DNA from: Hyphomicrobiales bacterium
Lineage (GTDB): Bacteria; Pseudomonadota; Alphaproteobacteria; Rhizobiales; Methyloligellaceae
Reading direction: 5' to 3'
NCBI GenBank assembly: GCA_021775595.1
Contig: JAJFHN010000004.1
Coordinates: forward strand, 1 to 64,000
Length of the DNA: 64,000 nt
Shown: one piece after another, positions 1 to 9,759 of the stretch
Layout of the letters: the number at the start of each line of letters is the position of its first letter
Position numbering within the stretch: the first letter of the stretch is position 1
Program-made: the position numbers and the translations under genes
Notes under the pieces: generated by a model
Seen by the model: the letters and a program-made list of their open reading frames with translations, nothing else
What the model was told of the DNA's origin: nothing
Database searches by the model: none

Positions 1-342
1 GATGATGCGCCTCTGACCATCAAACCCGGTGACCGGGCCTTGGTGCCGACCGGCCTCAAGCTCGCTCTGCCGCCGGGATACGAGGCCCAGGTTCGGCCCC
101 GCTCGGGATTGGCGCTTGAGCACGGTGTGACCGTGTTGAACGCGCCCGGCACCATCGACAGCGACTATCGCGGCGAGGTGATGGCGCTGCTGGTGAATTT
201 GGGAACCGCACCCCACACCGTTCGCCGCGGCGACCGCGTCGCCCAGTTGGTGGTACATGCGGTGCCACGGGCGGAGCTGAAGATCGTCGACGAATTGGAG
301 ACCAGTGGCCGCGGAGAGGGTGGCTTTGGCTCCACCGGCTAG
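1..342 (+). CDS. dut: dUTP diphosphatase (dUTPase), 5' end cut by window
   Basis: Hydrolyses dUTP to dUMP and pyrophosphate, keeping uracil out of DNA and supplying dUMP for thymidylate synthesis; cytosolic homotrimer in this family. The frame is open from base 1, so the N-terminus lies outside the window; 113 C-terminal residues are visible. They show motif 2 (VRPRSGLA), motif 3 ([11 protein letters not shown], with the Asp and Tyr that hold deoxyuridine), motif 4 (GDRVAQLV) and the Gly-rich C-terminal motif 5 ([10 protein letters not shown]) that closes over the phosphates. Only the N-terminal motif 1 region is missing. The moeB-like gene follows after 23 nt on the same strand, so the two are probably co-transcribed. 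Identity is secure. Confidence 0.95.
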   Translation, partial: DDAPLTIKPGDRALVPTGLKLALPPGYEAQVRPRSGLALEHGVTVLNAPGTIDSDYRGEVMALLVNLGTAPHTVRRGDRVAQLVVHAVPRAELKIVDELETSGRGEGGFGSTG

Positions 343-365
343 GAACGAATGCGAGGGAGACTGCG

Positions 366-1196
366 ATGAAGCTGACCTCAGAAGAGATCGAGCGCTATAA
401 GCGTCATTTGGTGCTGAAGGAAGTCGGCGGTCCAGGTCAACAAAAACTCAAGAATTCCAGCGCTTTGGTTGTTGGCGCAGGCGGGCTTGGCTCGCCGGTA
501 TTGCTTTATCTAGCAGCGGCGGGCGTGGGCACGATCGGCGTCATCGATGACGACCGCGTCTCGCTCGACAATTTACAACGCCAGGTGATCCACGACACTG
601 CCCATGTCGATACGCTGAAGACCGAAAGCGCTGCAGAGACCATCGGCCGCATCAATCCGCATGTGAACGTGGTGCGCCACTCCGAGCGGCTCGACGCCGA
701 TAATGGCCTGGATATCATTTCGCAATATGACATCGTCGCCGATGGTTCCGACAATTTCGCGACACGCTATCTCGTCAACGACGCCTGTTACCTGGCGAAA
801 AAGCCATTGGTGTTCGCGGCCATCGGCCCCTTTGACGGTTATCTGTCGACGTTCCGGCCCTTTGAGAACGACACCGACGGCAAGCCGAAACCCTGCTACC
901 GCTGCATCTTCCCCGAAGCGCCACCGCCCGGCACAGTCGCAAATTGCGCCGAGGTCGGTATTCTGGGCGCCGTTGCTGGCGTGCTCGGCACGCTTCAGGC
1001 CATTGAAGTCTTGAAGGAGATTATCGGCGTCGGCGAGTCTCTCTCCGACGGACGTCTTCTGATCTATGACGCCCGCGGCGCGCGCTTCCAGAGCGTCAAC
1101 GTTGCCTGGGATCCAAACAATCCGCTGACCGGCGAGAGCGCCACCATCACCGATCTTGCGATCCATAAAACCGCTGACGGCAGCCAAGCGGCATAA
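366..1196 (+). CDS. moeB: HesA/MoeB/ThiF family adenylyltransferase
   Basis: E1-like enzyme expected to adenylate the C-terminal Gly-Gly of a small sulfur carrier (MoaD or ThiS) for molybdopterin or thiamine synthesis. Visible are the N-terminal ERYKRH segment (9-14), the nucleotide-binding loop GAGGLGSP (37-44), DNLQRQ with the catalytic Arg (68-73), the zinc-type CYRC pair (177-180) and Cys194 in NCAEVGILG. The second CxxC expected near the C-terminus is absent: the equivalent stretch reads DPNNPLTGE. No C-terminal rhodanese domain is present (276 aa). The ATG has a strong Shine-Dalgarno (GAGGGAG, about 6 nt spacing). The MoeB versus ThiF assignment cannot be settled without the partner gene. 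Confidence 0.85.
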   Translation: MKLTSEEIERYKRHLVLKEVGGPGQQKLKNSSALVVGAGGLGSPVLLYLAAAGVGTIGVIDDDRVSLDNLQRQVIHDTAHVDTLKTESAAETIGRINPHVNVVRHSERLDADNGLDIISQYDIVADGSDNFATRYLVNDACYLAKKPLVFAAIGPFDGYLSTFRPFENDTDGKPKPCYRCIFPEAPPPGTVANCAEVGILGAVAGVLGTLQAIEVLKEIIGVGESLSDGRLLIYDARGARFQSVNVAWDPNNPLTGESATITDLAIHKTADGSQAA

Positions 1197-1202
1197 CAAT
1201 CG

Positions 1203-1231
1203 CCGGGCGGCAGCCTATGGCCACCGCCCGG
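1203..1231. terminator. Stem-loop between two convergent genes, possible terminator
   Basis: Perfect 8-bp inverted repeat CCGGGCGG/CCGCCCGG with a 13-nt loop, lying between the convergent ends of the moeB-like gene and the small secreted-protein gene. Neither strand has a convincing T-run after the stem, so it is only a weak candidate for a bidirectional terminator. Confidence 0.3.
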
Positions 1232-1279
1232 TCGAGGTATTAGCTCACGCGCCACGCAAGAGCGCGCATCGATAAGCGA

Positions 1280-1606
1280 TTACCAGCAGATCCAAACCGT
1301 GCCGACTCTGGCGCAATTGGGACCAGGCCGTACCCGACCCTGATAGACCCGGCGCGGACGGATCGGCACACAGCGCGGACCGACATGCCGATGCCAGGCA
1401 ACGACGCCCCAGCGAGGCACATAAGCCAATCTCCAGGCGCGGTTGCAGCCATGTACTTTGATCGGTGCATTGGGGTTGTCCAGCTGGCTGCCAATCTTCG
1501 ACATGTTGTCAACGCCGTTGATTGGCGCGGCCTGAACTGCCGCGCCAAGCATCGCAAGGCTGGCGACTGCGAAGGCAAGTGCACATGTGCGTATATAGGT
1601 CATCAT
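1280..1606 (-). CDS. Small exported Cys-containing protein of unknown function
   Basis: Not recognised as a named family. The 108-aa product has a clear Sec signal peptide: basic start (MMTYIRT), a hydrophobic core rich in Ala/Leu/Val, and a likely cleavage after VQA at residue 26. The mature part is basic and rich in Trp, Arg, His and Pro, with four Cys (54, 79, 98, 107), suggesting two disulfides in the periplasm. I place the start at the first of two adjacent ATGs because GGAG precedes it by 5 nt; an open extension upstream has no such site. It resembles, in composition only, the short exported Gly/Cys/Trp-rich proteins common in rhizobia. It lies 165 nt downstream of the dehydrogenase gene, behind a 12-bp palindrome. 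Confidence 0.6.
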   Translation of the reverse strand: MMTYIRTCALAFAVASLAMLGAAVQAAPINGVDNMSKIGSQLDNPNAPIKVHGCNRAWRLAYVPRWGVVAWHRHVGPRCVPIRPRRVYQGRVRPGPNCARVGTVWICW

Positions 1607-1704
1607 TTGATCTCCGTCGGTCACAAACAGAGGCGCGCCCATACCAACGGCCCCTTCAACGTTCCGCTTGGCTATTGCAAATCGGAACCACGAACCCCCG
1701 TGTA

Positions 1705-1716
1705 CCGATTAATCGG
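1705..1716. repeat. 12-bp perfect palindrome upstream of small exported protein
   Basis: CCGATTAATCGG is a perfect palindrome located about 100 bp upstream of the small exported-protein start and 55 bp past the dehydrogenase stop. Another CCGATT half occurs nearby on the minus strand. It could be an operator, but no regulator can be assigned. Confidence 0.25.
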
Positions 1717-1771
1717 ACAACTGCGGCAATTTTTGGTCTGAACCGTCGGACTGAGGGGCGCTTTCGCGCGC

Positions 1772-2764
1772 CTAAAACATCGCCTGATGCACCCGGTCGG
1801 GTGGTGCATGGCCATCGAGAAAGGTCTTGATGTTGATGATCACCTTCTCGCCCATATCAACGCGGCCTTCGATAGTGGCCGAGCCCATATGGGGCAAGAC
1901 AACCGTCCGGTTGCTCTTGAGAAACTTAGGATTCACCGCAGGTTCGTGTTCGAACACGTCAAGCCCCGCACCTGCGATTTCCTCGGCCTCAATCATTCGC
2001 GCCAGAGCGTTTTCGTCGATCACCTCGCCGCGCGCCGTATTGACGATATAGGCCGTGGGCTTGAGCAGTTTCAGCCTGCGGGCCGACAGCAAGTGATAGG
2101 TCGCCGGCGTGTGGGGACAGTTGACCGAGATGATATCCATCCGCGCCAACATCTGATCAAGGCTTTCCCAATAGGTCGCCTCGAGCTCCTGCTCGATCTC
2201 TTGTCCGATCGGGCGGCGGTTGTGATAGTGGATCTGCAACCCAAACGCCCTGGCCCGGCGCGCCACCGCCTGGCCGATATGGCCCATTCCGACAATGCCG
2301 AGCCGCTTGCCGAAAATTCGGTTTCCCAGCATCCAAGTCGGCGACCATCCCTTCCAGTCGGCGCCTTCGGATTTGAGAAATGCCGCTCCCTCCGCCAATC
2401 GCCTGGGCACGGCCAGGATCAACGCCATGGTCATGTCGGCCGTATCCTCGGTCAGCACCCCCGGCGTGTTGGTGACGATGATGCCGCGATTACGCGCCGT
2501 CTCGAGATCGACATTGTCGACGCCGGTACCGAAATTGGCGATCAGTTTGAGCTGATCGCCCGCCTGGCTCAACACACTCCGGTCAATTCGATCGGTCACG
2601 GTCGGCACCAGAACATCGGCCTCTTTGGCCGCCGCAATCAGCTGCTCGCTGGTCATCGGCGCATCGTCCACATTGAGCCGCGCGTCAAACAATTCGCGCA
2701 TGCGCGTTTCCACCACATCCGGCAACCGGCGCGTCACGACAATGTGCGGTTTTTTGGAAGCCAT
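1772..2764 (-). CDS. D-isomer-specific 2-hydroxyacid dehydrogenase (glyoxylate reductase-like)
   Basis: NAD(P)-dependent oxidoreductase interconverting a 2-keto acid and a D-2-hydroxy acid. The 330-aa protein has the split catalytic domain (about 1-105 and 300-330) around a Rossmann domain with GMGHIGQAVARR (159-170). The catalytic triad is complete: Arg245 in NTARGEVID, Glu274 in DVFEHEP and His292 in LPHMGSAT. The substrate-loop sequence NFGTGVDNVD and the overall pattern are closest to the glyoxylate/hydroxypyruvate reductase (GyaR) group, but substrate cannot be fixed from sequence. The ATG at the right end is the natural start (MASKKPHIVV). It is divergent from the SH3-domain gene. Phosphoglycerate dehydrogenase is unlikely because no C-terminal ACT domain is present. 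Confidence 0.88.
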   Translation of the reverse strand: MASKKPHIVVTRRLPDVVETRMRELFDARLNVDDAPMTSEQLIAAAKEADVLVPTVTDRIDRSVLSQAGDQLKLIANFGTGVDNVDLETARNRGIIVTNTPGVLTEDTADMTMALILAVPRRLAEGAAFLKSEGADWKGWSPTWMLGNRIFGKRLGIVGMGHIGQAVARRARAFGLQIHYHNRRPIGQEIEQELEATYWESLDQMLARMDIISVNCPHTPATYHLLSARRLKLLKPTAYIVNTARGEVIDENALARMIEAEEIAGAGLDVFEHEPAVNPKFLKSNRTVVLPHMGSATIEGRVDMGEKVIINIKTFLDGHAPPDRVHQAMF

Positions 2765-3046
2765 ATGAGTGATCCGCGTCTCTAACCAGTGCAGCGCGGC
2801 GGCAAAGCCGAGCCGAATGGACAGCGAGCTTCAAGGGCGGCGAACGTTGCTGACGCATGTGTCTATCAGAAGGCAGACGATAAAACAAAGCACCGAATCT
2901 GCATAAACGCCACGATCCCTTCATCTTTTTGTCGCATCCCTTGGATCGGCGAATCACGCATATAAAATAGGCAGATCAGACGGCCGCTTCGCATCCAATA
3001 TGGGCAGGCCCATGAGGAGCGGAGAGGCAGCCGGAGTTCACAGACC

Positions 3047-3598
3047 TTGAACACCCACTTGGCCAATTTGTTGCTGCTCGTGATTTTGCTCACGCTGCCG
3101 GCCATGCCCAATCATTCCAGTGCCCGGGCCCAGGAGGCCGAGGCGCCGGCCGCCCAAAGCAAGGGCGGGAGCGGGCTCCCGGTTCCCAGGTTCGTCTCGC
3201 TCAAATCAAGCCGCGTCAATGTCCGCAAAGGCCCCAGCACCGAGCACGCGGTGGTCTGGGTTTTCTCCCAGGCAGGGCTTCCGATCGAAGTCATTTCCGA
3301 ATTTGAGAATTGGCGGCAGGTGCGCGATTCGGAGGGCGCCGAGGGCTGGGTGTTTCACGCTTTGCTGAGCGGCCGGCGGACCGGTGTCATCATGCCGTGG
3401 GTCAAGGAAAAACAGGAGGTTGTTTTGCGCAATGGCCGCAGCGCCAGCAGCGCGGCAGTGGCGCGCATCGAGACAGGCGTGCTGGGCGGTCTCGTATCCT
3501 GCGACGGCGAATGGTGCGAATTCACCGTCAATGGCTACTCGGGATACATCGAGCAGGAACGCCTGTGGGGCGTTTACCAGGGCGAGCGCATCAACTGA
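3047..3598 (+). CDS. Exported protein with two bacterial SH3 domains
   Basis: A 183-aa secreted protein. Residues 1-29 form a signal peptide ending near SARA-QE. Two SH3b-like units follow: about 50-108 (VNVRKGPS...VVWVF...WRQVRD...GWVFHALL) and about 112-175 (VVLRNGRS...GGLV...WCEFTVNGYSGYIEQERLWG). Two Cys (152, 157) in the second unit may pair. Such domains usually bind cell-wall peptides, so a periplasmic, envelope-associated role is inferred. No ATG exists in this frame before the first domain; the start is TTG at 3047, with GGAG about 10 nt upstream and an in-frame stop further up at 2963. The neighbouring dehydrogenase and irr genes are commonly found beside such a gene in Hyphomicrobiales, but no direct functional link is visible. 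Confidence 0.8.
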   Translation: MNTHLANLLLLVILLTLPAMPNHSSARAQEAEAPAAQSKGGSGLPVPRFVSLKSSRVNVRKGPSTEHAVVWVFSQAGLPIEVISEFENWRQVRDSEGAEGWVFHALLSGRRTGVIMPWVKEKQEVVLRNGRSASSAAVARIETGVLGGLVSCDGEWCEFTVNGYSGYIEQERLWGVYQGERIN

Positions 3599-3679
3599 CG
3601 CGCAGCGTTCAATGGGTGCTGAACCCGCAAGCCAAATTGTATGGGATGAGCCCGCAGCGCCAAAATGGGTGCGACGCGG

Positions 3680-4102
3680 TTAGGTCGTGTCCCTGCCGAC
3701 AAGGCGCACCAAAACGTCAACTCTCGAAATTTCCATGCCTTCTGGCGGCGTTGGCAGATCGCCAATATTGATCGTGCCCGATGGAATATCTTCGAGCGTG
3801 CCGTCGATCTCCGAGAAAAAATGGAAATGATTGGACGTGTTGGTATCGAAGTATGTCTTACAGCCCTCGACCGCCACTTCGCGCAACAAACCTGCTTGGG
3901 TCAATTGGTGCAGCGTGTTGTAGACCGTGGCAAGCGATACGGGCATGTCGCAGCGCAGCGCTTCCTCGTGCAGTTGCTCTGCCGTCACGTGGCGATCGCC
4001 CGGCGCGAACAGCAACTCGGCCAGCGAAACTCTCTGGCGCGTCGGCCTCAAGCCGGCATCGCACAACATCTTCCGGCCATCGATATGTCTGTGTTCACTC
4101 AT
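3680..4102 (-). CDS. irr: Iron response regulator Irr (Fur family)
   Basis: Transcription factor that in rhizobia senses iron through haem status and controls haem, iron-sulfur and iron-transport genes. The 140-aa protein has a Fur-type winged helix (about 15-75, including VSLATVYNTLHQLTQAGLL) and the Irr-typical YFDTNTSNHFHFF segment (84-96) followed by DIPSG and a GMEISRVDVLVRL tail. The adjacent-His haem site of characterised Irr proteins (HHH) reads His-Phe-His here, and no N-terminal GCPWHD haem motif is present. I use the ATG at 4102, not an upstream TTG, because a good -35/-10 pair would start transcription near 4140, inside that extension. It is divergent from fabA, a conserved arrangement in Hyphomicrobiales. 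Confidence 0.88.
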   Translation of the reverse strand: MSEHRHIDGRKMLCDAGLRPTRQRVSLAELLFAPGDRHVTAEQLHEEALRCDMPVSLATVYNTLHQLTQAGLLREVAVEGCKTYFDTNTSNHFHFFSEIDGTLEDIPSGTINIGDLPTPPEGMEISRVDVLVRLVGRDTT

Positions 4103-4146
4103 TTTGATTTTGCAGCACTCGTGCTTGTTAGGAATGTATCTCAACA

Positions 4147-4175
4147 ACTATATTTGGTAACAGCCCCAGCCGCAA
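4147..4175 (-). promoter_or_regulatory. Putative sigma-70 promoter of irr
   Basis: On the minus strand TTGCGG (4170-4175), 17-nt spacer, TATAGT (4147-4152). Predicted transcription start is about 4140, giving a leader of roughly 38 nt before the irr ATG. This AT-rich patch stands out in the 217-bp irr-fabA intergenic region. Assigned by eye from consensus. Confidence 0.45.
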
Positions 4176-4319
4176 GCAGCCAGTGCAGGACGCATATAGC
4201 GATTGAAGCCTAGCGGCAACCCCAATCAGACCAATGTCCATGACTATTGCACCAGGAGCCGAGTGTGATAGGAAACGTCCAGCATCGGGACAACCGGAGC
4301 CCATTTGGCGCGGGGAGCA

Positions 4320-4853
4320 ATGGCAAAAGATAAATCCAGTTACGAGTACGAGGACCTGTTGGCCAGTGCGCGCGGCGAACTCTTGGGTCCAGGAAATGCC
4401 CAATTGCCGCTGCCGCCAATGCTGATGTTCGATCGAATTTCAAACATCGTCGAAGATGGCGGCGAGCACGGCAAGGGTCAGGTGGTTGCCGAGTTCGATA
4501 TCTCGCCCGACCTTTGGTTTTTCGCCTGTCATTTCAAGGACGATCCAGTGATGCCCGGCTGCTTGGGCCTGGATGCGCTTTGGCAACTGCTGGGCTTTTT
4601 TCTGGGCTGGCTTGGCGCGTCTGGCAAGGGACGCGCACTATCGGTAGGTGAAGTAAAATTTTCAGGTATGGTGCTGCCTTCGGTCAAGAAGGTGGAATAC
4701 GTGGTTGACCTTAAACGCGTCATCAGGCGCAAGTTCACACTCGGTGTCGGTGACGGCCTGCTCAAGGCCGACGGCGAAACCCTTTATACGGCCAAGGATT
4801 TGCGCGTGGGGCTCTTCGCAGACGAGCCCCAGGGCGGTAACTCCGACGCATAA
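4320..4853 (+). CDS. fabA: 3-hydroxyacyl-ACP dehydratase/isomerase FabA
   Basis: Dehydrates 3-hydroxydecanoyl-ACP and isomerises trans-2- to cis-3-decenoyl-ACP, the branch point to unsaturated fatty acids. The 177-aa protein contains the hot-dog fold signature with catalytic His71 ([15 protein letters not shown]) and Asp85 (LGLDALWQL), matching His70 and Asp84 of E. coli FabA. The start ATG follows GGGGAG only 2 nt away; an in-frame TTG 15 nt upstream has a better-spaced GGAG, but the ATG gives the N-terminus typical of homologues ([14 protein letters not shown]). It heads the fabA-fabB-fabI cluster divergent from irr, which supports the FabA rather than FabZ assignment. Confidence 0.95.
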   Translation: MAKDKSSYEYEDLLASARGELLGPGNAQLPLPPMLMFDRISNIVEDGGEHGKGQVVAEFDISPDLWFFACHFKDDPVMPGCLGLDALWQLLGFFLGWLGASGKGRALSVGEVKFSGMVLPSVKKVEYVVDLKRVIRRKFTLGVGDGLLKADGETLYTAKDLRVGLFADEPQGGNSDA

Positions 4854-4923
4854 TCGATTGCGTTGAACCGCCAAAACGACCTATCCATAAAAGCGACCGG
4901 CATAGGACGATAAGGGTATTGGT

Positions 4924-6141
4924 ATGAGACGCGTCGTGGTCACCGGAATGGGGATTGTGTCGTCAATCGGCAACAGCACCCAGGAGGTGCTTGCATCCTT
5001 GCGCGAAGCGCGCTCGGGCATCGTCCGGGCCGACGAATACGCCGAGTATGGATTCCGCTGCCAAGTTCATGGCGCCCCGACGCTGGACTGGGAAGAGGTT
5101 CTCGACCGTAAGATCCGCCGCTTTATGGGCGCAGGTGCTGCCTGGAACTATATCGCCATGGACCAGGCGATCCGCGATTCCGGGCTCGAAAAAGACGAAG
5201 TCTCTCATGAACGAACCGGCCTCGTTATGGGATCGGGCGGCCCGTCCACCAAAGCGATCGTCCGCGCGGCAGAGACAACGCGCGCGCGCGGCGCAAAAAA
5301 AGTCGGCCCCTTCGAAGTGCCCAAGGCCATGTCGAGCACCAACTCGGCCACGCTTGCCACGCCTTTCGGAATTCACGGCGTAAATTATTCCATCTCCTCG
5401 GCCTGCTCGACCTCCGCCCATTGTATCGGCAATGGCGCCGAACTCATCCAATGGGGCAAGCAGGACATTGTTTTTGCCGGCGGCGGCGAGGAACTCGACT
5501 GGACCCTTTCGGTGCTCTTTGACGGCATGAATGCCATGTCGTCCAAATTCAACGAGACGCCTGAACGCGCCAGCCGCGCCTATGATCTCAACCGCGACGG
5601 CTTTGTGATCGCAGGTGGCGCTGGTGTTCTGGTGCTCGAAGAACTGGAACACGCTAAGGCCCGCGGCGCAAAAATTTACGGTGAGTTGGCCGGTTATGGC
5701 GCGACATCCGACGGCTTCGACATGGTGCAGCCCTCCGGCGAGGGCGCGGCCCGCTGCATGCGCCAAGCCATGAACGGGCTCGATTGCCCCATCGACTACA
5801 TCAACCCGCATGCCACCTCAACGCCGATCGGCGACGTCAAAGAAATCGAGGCGATTAGGGACGTCTTTGGCGACAAGATTCCGCCTATCAGCGCCACCAA
5901 GTCGCTGACCGGACATTCCCTTGGCGCCACCGGCGTTCAGGAATCCATCTACTCGCTGTTGATGATGAACAATGGCTTCATCTGTGAATCGGTGAATATC
6001 GACGAAATCGATCCCCGCATGGCCGACATACCCATCATCACCGAGCGCCAGGACGACGTTGAGATCAATTGCGCCATGTCCAACAGCTTCGGATTTGGCG
6101 GAACCAACGCAACGCTGATTTTCAAACGCCATGATTCTTAA
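4924..6141 (+). CDS. fabB: 3-oxoacyl-ACP synthase I FabB
   Basis: Condenses malonyl-ACP with acyl-ACP, including the cis-3-decenoyl-ACP made by FabA, so it works with its neighbour in unsaturated fatty-acid synthesis. The 405-aa thiolase-fold protein has the nucleophile Cys161 in [10 protein letters not shown] and the decarboxylation histidines His296 ([11 protein letters not shown]) and His331 ([12 protein letters not shown]), two residues off the E. coli FabB numbering (163, 298, 333). The C-terminal [15 protein letters not shown] motif is intact. It begins 70 nt after fabA with ATGAGACGC and is followed 73 nt later by fabI. Pairing with fabA makes FabB more likely than FabF. Confidence 0.95.
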   Translation: MRRVVVTGMGIVSSIGNSTQEVLASLREARSGIVRADEYAEYGFRCQVHGAPTLDWEEVLDRKIRRFMGAGAAWNYIAMDQAIRDSGLEKDEVSHERTGLVMGSGGPSTKAIVRAAETTRARGAKKVGPFEVPKAMSSTNSATLATPFGIHGVNYSISSACSTSAHCIGNGAELIQWGKQDIVFAGGGEELDWTLSVLFDGMNAMSSKFNETPERASRAYDLNRDGFVIAGGAGVLVLEELEHAKARGAKIYGELAGYGATSDGFDMVQPSGEGAARCMRQAMNGLDCPIDYINPHATSTPIGDVKEIEAIRDVFGDKIPPISATKSLTGHSLGATGVQESIYSLLMMNNGFICESVNIDEIDPRMADIPIITERQDDVEINCAMSNSFGFGGTNATLIFKRHDS

Positions 6142-6214
6142 AACCCAGGCCCGGGCACCCGGGAGTGTCCCGATCCTTGCAACCAACGCGACCTTGTAGA
6201 AATCGAGTTTCAAA

Positions 6215-7093
6215 ATGGCATCTAACACCGAAGACACGCCCGGCAAATTGATGAGCGGCAAGCGGGGCCTCGTCATGGGCGTCGCCAATGACCGTTCAAT
6301 CGCCTGGGGCATTGCCAACACGCTGGCCCAACACGGCGCCGATTTGGCGTTTTCCTATCAGGGCGACTCCTTCGGTCGCCGCGCCGTACCCTTGGCCGAA
6401 TCCGTGGGATCGAAGATCATTGTGCCCTGTGATGTTGCCGATCTAGAAAGCGTCGACGGCGTCTTCGACGCCATCGCCAAGGAATGGGGGTCGCTGGATT
6501 TCATCGTCCACGCACTGGCTTTTTCCGACCGCACCGAGCTCAAGGGCCGCTATGCCGAAACCACTCGTGAGAATTTCCTCAACACCATGGTGATTTCGTG
6601 CTTCTCGTTCACTGAAGTCGCCAAGCGCGCAGCCGCCCTCATGCCCAACGGCGGCAGCATGCTGACGTTGAGTTTCGCGGGCTCGAACCGCGTCGTGCCC
6701 TGCTACAATGTGATGGGCGTCGCCAAGGCTGCGCTGGAAGCGAGCGTGCGGTATTTGGCGGCCGATTTCGGTTCCGACGGCATCCGCGTCAACGCGCTCT
6801 CACCCGGTCCGATGCGGACACTGGCTGGCGCCGGAATTTCGGATGCCAGGGTGCTCTTCAACTATCAGCGCAAGCATTCGCCGCTGAAACGCACACCTAA
6901 TTTGGACGAAGTCGGCGGCTCGGCGCTCTATCTGCTGTCCGATCTCTCCGGCGCCGTCACCGGCGAAATTCACTTCGCCGATTGCGGGTACTCGATCACC
7001 GCAATGCCGACGCTCGACGACCTGAAAGAAATGGACGAGGAATCGTCTCCCCGCAAGGCGACCTCCGACCCCCCAGCCGAAGCCGCTCAATAG
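6215..7093 (+). CDS. fabI: Enoyl-ACP reductase FabI
   Basis: NADH-dependent reduction of trans-2-enoyl-ACP, the last step of the fatty-acid elongation cycle. The 292-aa short-chain dehydrogenase fold has the FabI-type nucleotide site (MGVANDRSIAWGIA, 21-34) and the catalytic pair Tyr164 and Lys171 in CYNVMGVAKAALE, equivalent to E. coli Tyr156 and Lys163. The residue equivalent to E. coli Tyr146 is Phe154 (TLSFAGS), as in mycobacterial InhA (Phe149). A charged tail of about 25 residues (DDLKEMDEESS to the end) extends past the usual C-terminus. Third gene of the fab cluster; it converges on pnp across a terminator. Confidence 0.93.
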   Translation: MASNTEDTPGKLMSGKRGLVMGVANDRSIAWGIANTLAQHGADLAFSYQGDSFGRRAVPLAESVGSKIIVPCDVADLESVDGVFDAIAKEWGSLDFIVHALAFSDRTELKGRYAETTRENFLNTMVISCFSFTEVAKRAAALMPNGGSMLTLSFAGSNRVVPCYNVMGVAKAALEASVRYLAADFGSDGIRVNALSPGPMRTLAGAGISDARVLFNYQRKHSPLKRTPNLDEVGGSALYLLSDLSGAVTGEIHFADCGYSITAMPTLDDLKEMDEESSPRKATSDPPAEAAQ

Positions 7094-7106
7094 GACCCCC
7101 TGGCCT

Positions 7107-7144
7107 CTAAAGAAAACGCCCCCCTGCGTGACCGCAGGAGGGCG
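7107..7144 (-). terminator. Intrinsic terminator of the rimP-pnp operon
   Basis: Read on the minus strand: a 12-bp GC-rich stem (CGCCCTCCTGCG with CGCAGGGGGGCG, one U-G wobble), loop GTCA, then TTTTCTTT. It lies 37 nt past the pnp stop codon. On the plus strand the stem has a C-A mismatch and no T-run, so it mainly serves pnp, though it may slow fabI transcripts too. Confidence 0.75.
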
Positions 7145-7180
7145 CGAATTATGGCCGGCGGTTAGACCAACCAAATTTGA

Positions 7181-9322
<2,142 letters not shown>

Positions 9323-9405
9323 TGTGTCGGTTTACCTATGTTGTCTCGTGGCGCTGCCCCATGCAGCGCGTCCTTCTCGGTCGTACAATTTCAAATTTCC
9401 TAAGC

Positions 9406-9452
9406 CAGACCGGAGTGCCAAATAGCTCGTCGAGCCGTTCCGCACCGGTCTG
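9406..9452 (-). promoter_or_regulatory. rpsO-pnp intergenic stem-loop, candidate RNase III/PNPase control site
   Basis: CAGACCGG (9406-9413) pairs with CCGGTCTG (9445-9452), and the flanking GTGC/GCAC bases can add to the stem. No T-run follows, so it is not a normal terminator. In E. coli an RNase III-cleaved stem in the pnp leader drives PNPase autoregulation; the same role here is inferred from position and structure only. Confidence 0.4.
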
Positions 9453-9466
9453 CAGTCGGATGCGCC

Positions 9467-9736
9467 TTAGCGGCGAATCCCCAACCGCTTGATCAAATCC
9501 TTATAGCGATCGTCATTGATGGCCCTGACATAGTCGAGCAGGCGCCGGCGTTGACTCACCATTTTGAGCAAACCGCGTCGGGAATGATTGTCCTTTGCGT
9601 GGGTTTTGAAGTGCTCGGTCAAGTTCGTGATGCGTTCGGTGAGAATCGCAACCTGCACTTCGGGCGAACCTGTGTCGCCGTCCTTCGTAGCGTATTCCTT
9701 GACAAGCTCTAGCTTGCGCTCGGGCGTTATCGACAT
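9467..9736 (-). CDS. rpsO: 30S ribosomal protein S15
   Basis: Binds the central domain of 16S rRNA early in 30S assembly. The 89-aa protein is the standard family length and carries the rRNA-binding signature [17 protein letters not shown] (about 20-36) and [23 protein letters not shown] (48-70). The ATG is preceded by AGGAGAT at about 6 nt. It sits 23 nt downstream of truB and upstream of pnp, so it can be read from the rimP operon as well as possibly from its own promoter. Confidence 0.97.
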   Translation of the reverse strand: MSITPERKLELVKEYATKDGDTGSPEVQVAILTERITNLTEHFKTHAKDNHSRRGLLKMVSQRRRLLDYVRAINDDRYKDLIKRLGIRR

Positions 9737-9759
9737 CGGTATCTCCTGGTCGAATTGAA

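Noticed and set aside
1787-2785. 332-codon plus-strand open frame opposite the 2-hydroxyacid dehydrogenase
   Set aside because: His/Arg/Gln-rich translation without any motif; the dehydrogenase on the minus strand has its full catalytic triad.
2941-2969. TTGGAT and TATAAAAT boxes before the SH3-domain gene
   Set aside because: Spacer is 14 nt, too short for a sigma-70 promoter; left uncalled.
6142-6214. CCCGGGCACCCGGG repeat between fabB and fabI
   Set aside because: Short self-complementary repeat without a T-run and between co-directional genes of one cluster; not a convincing terminator.
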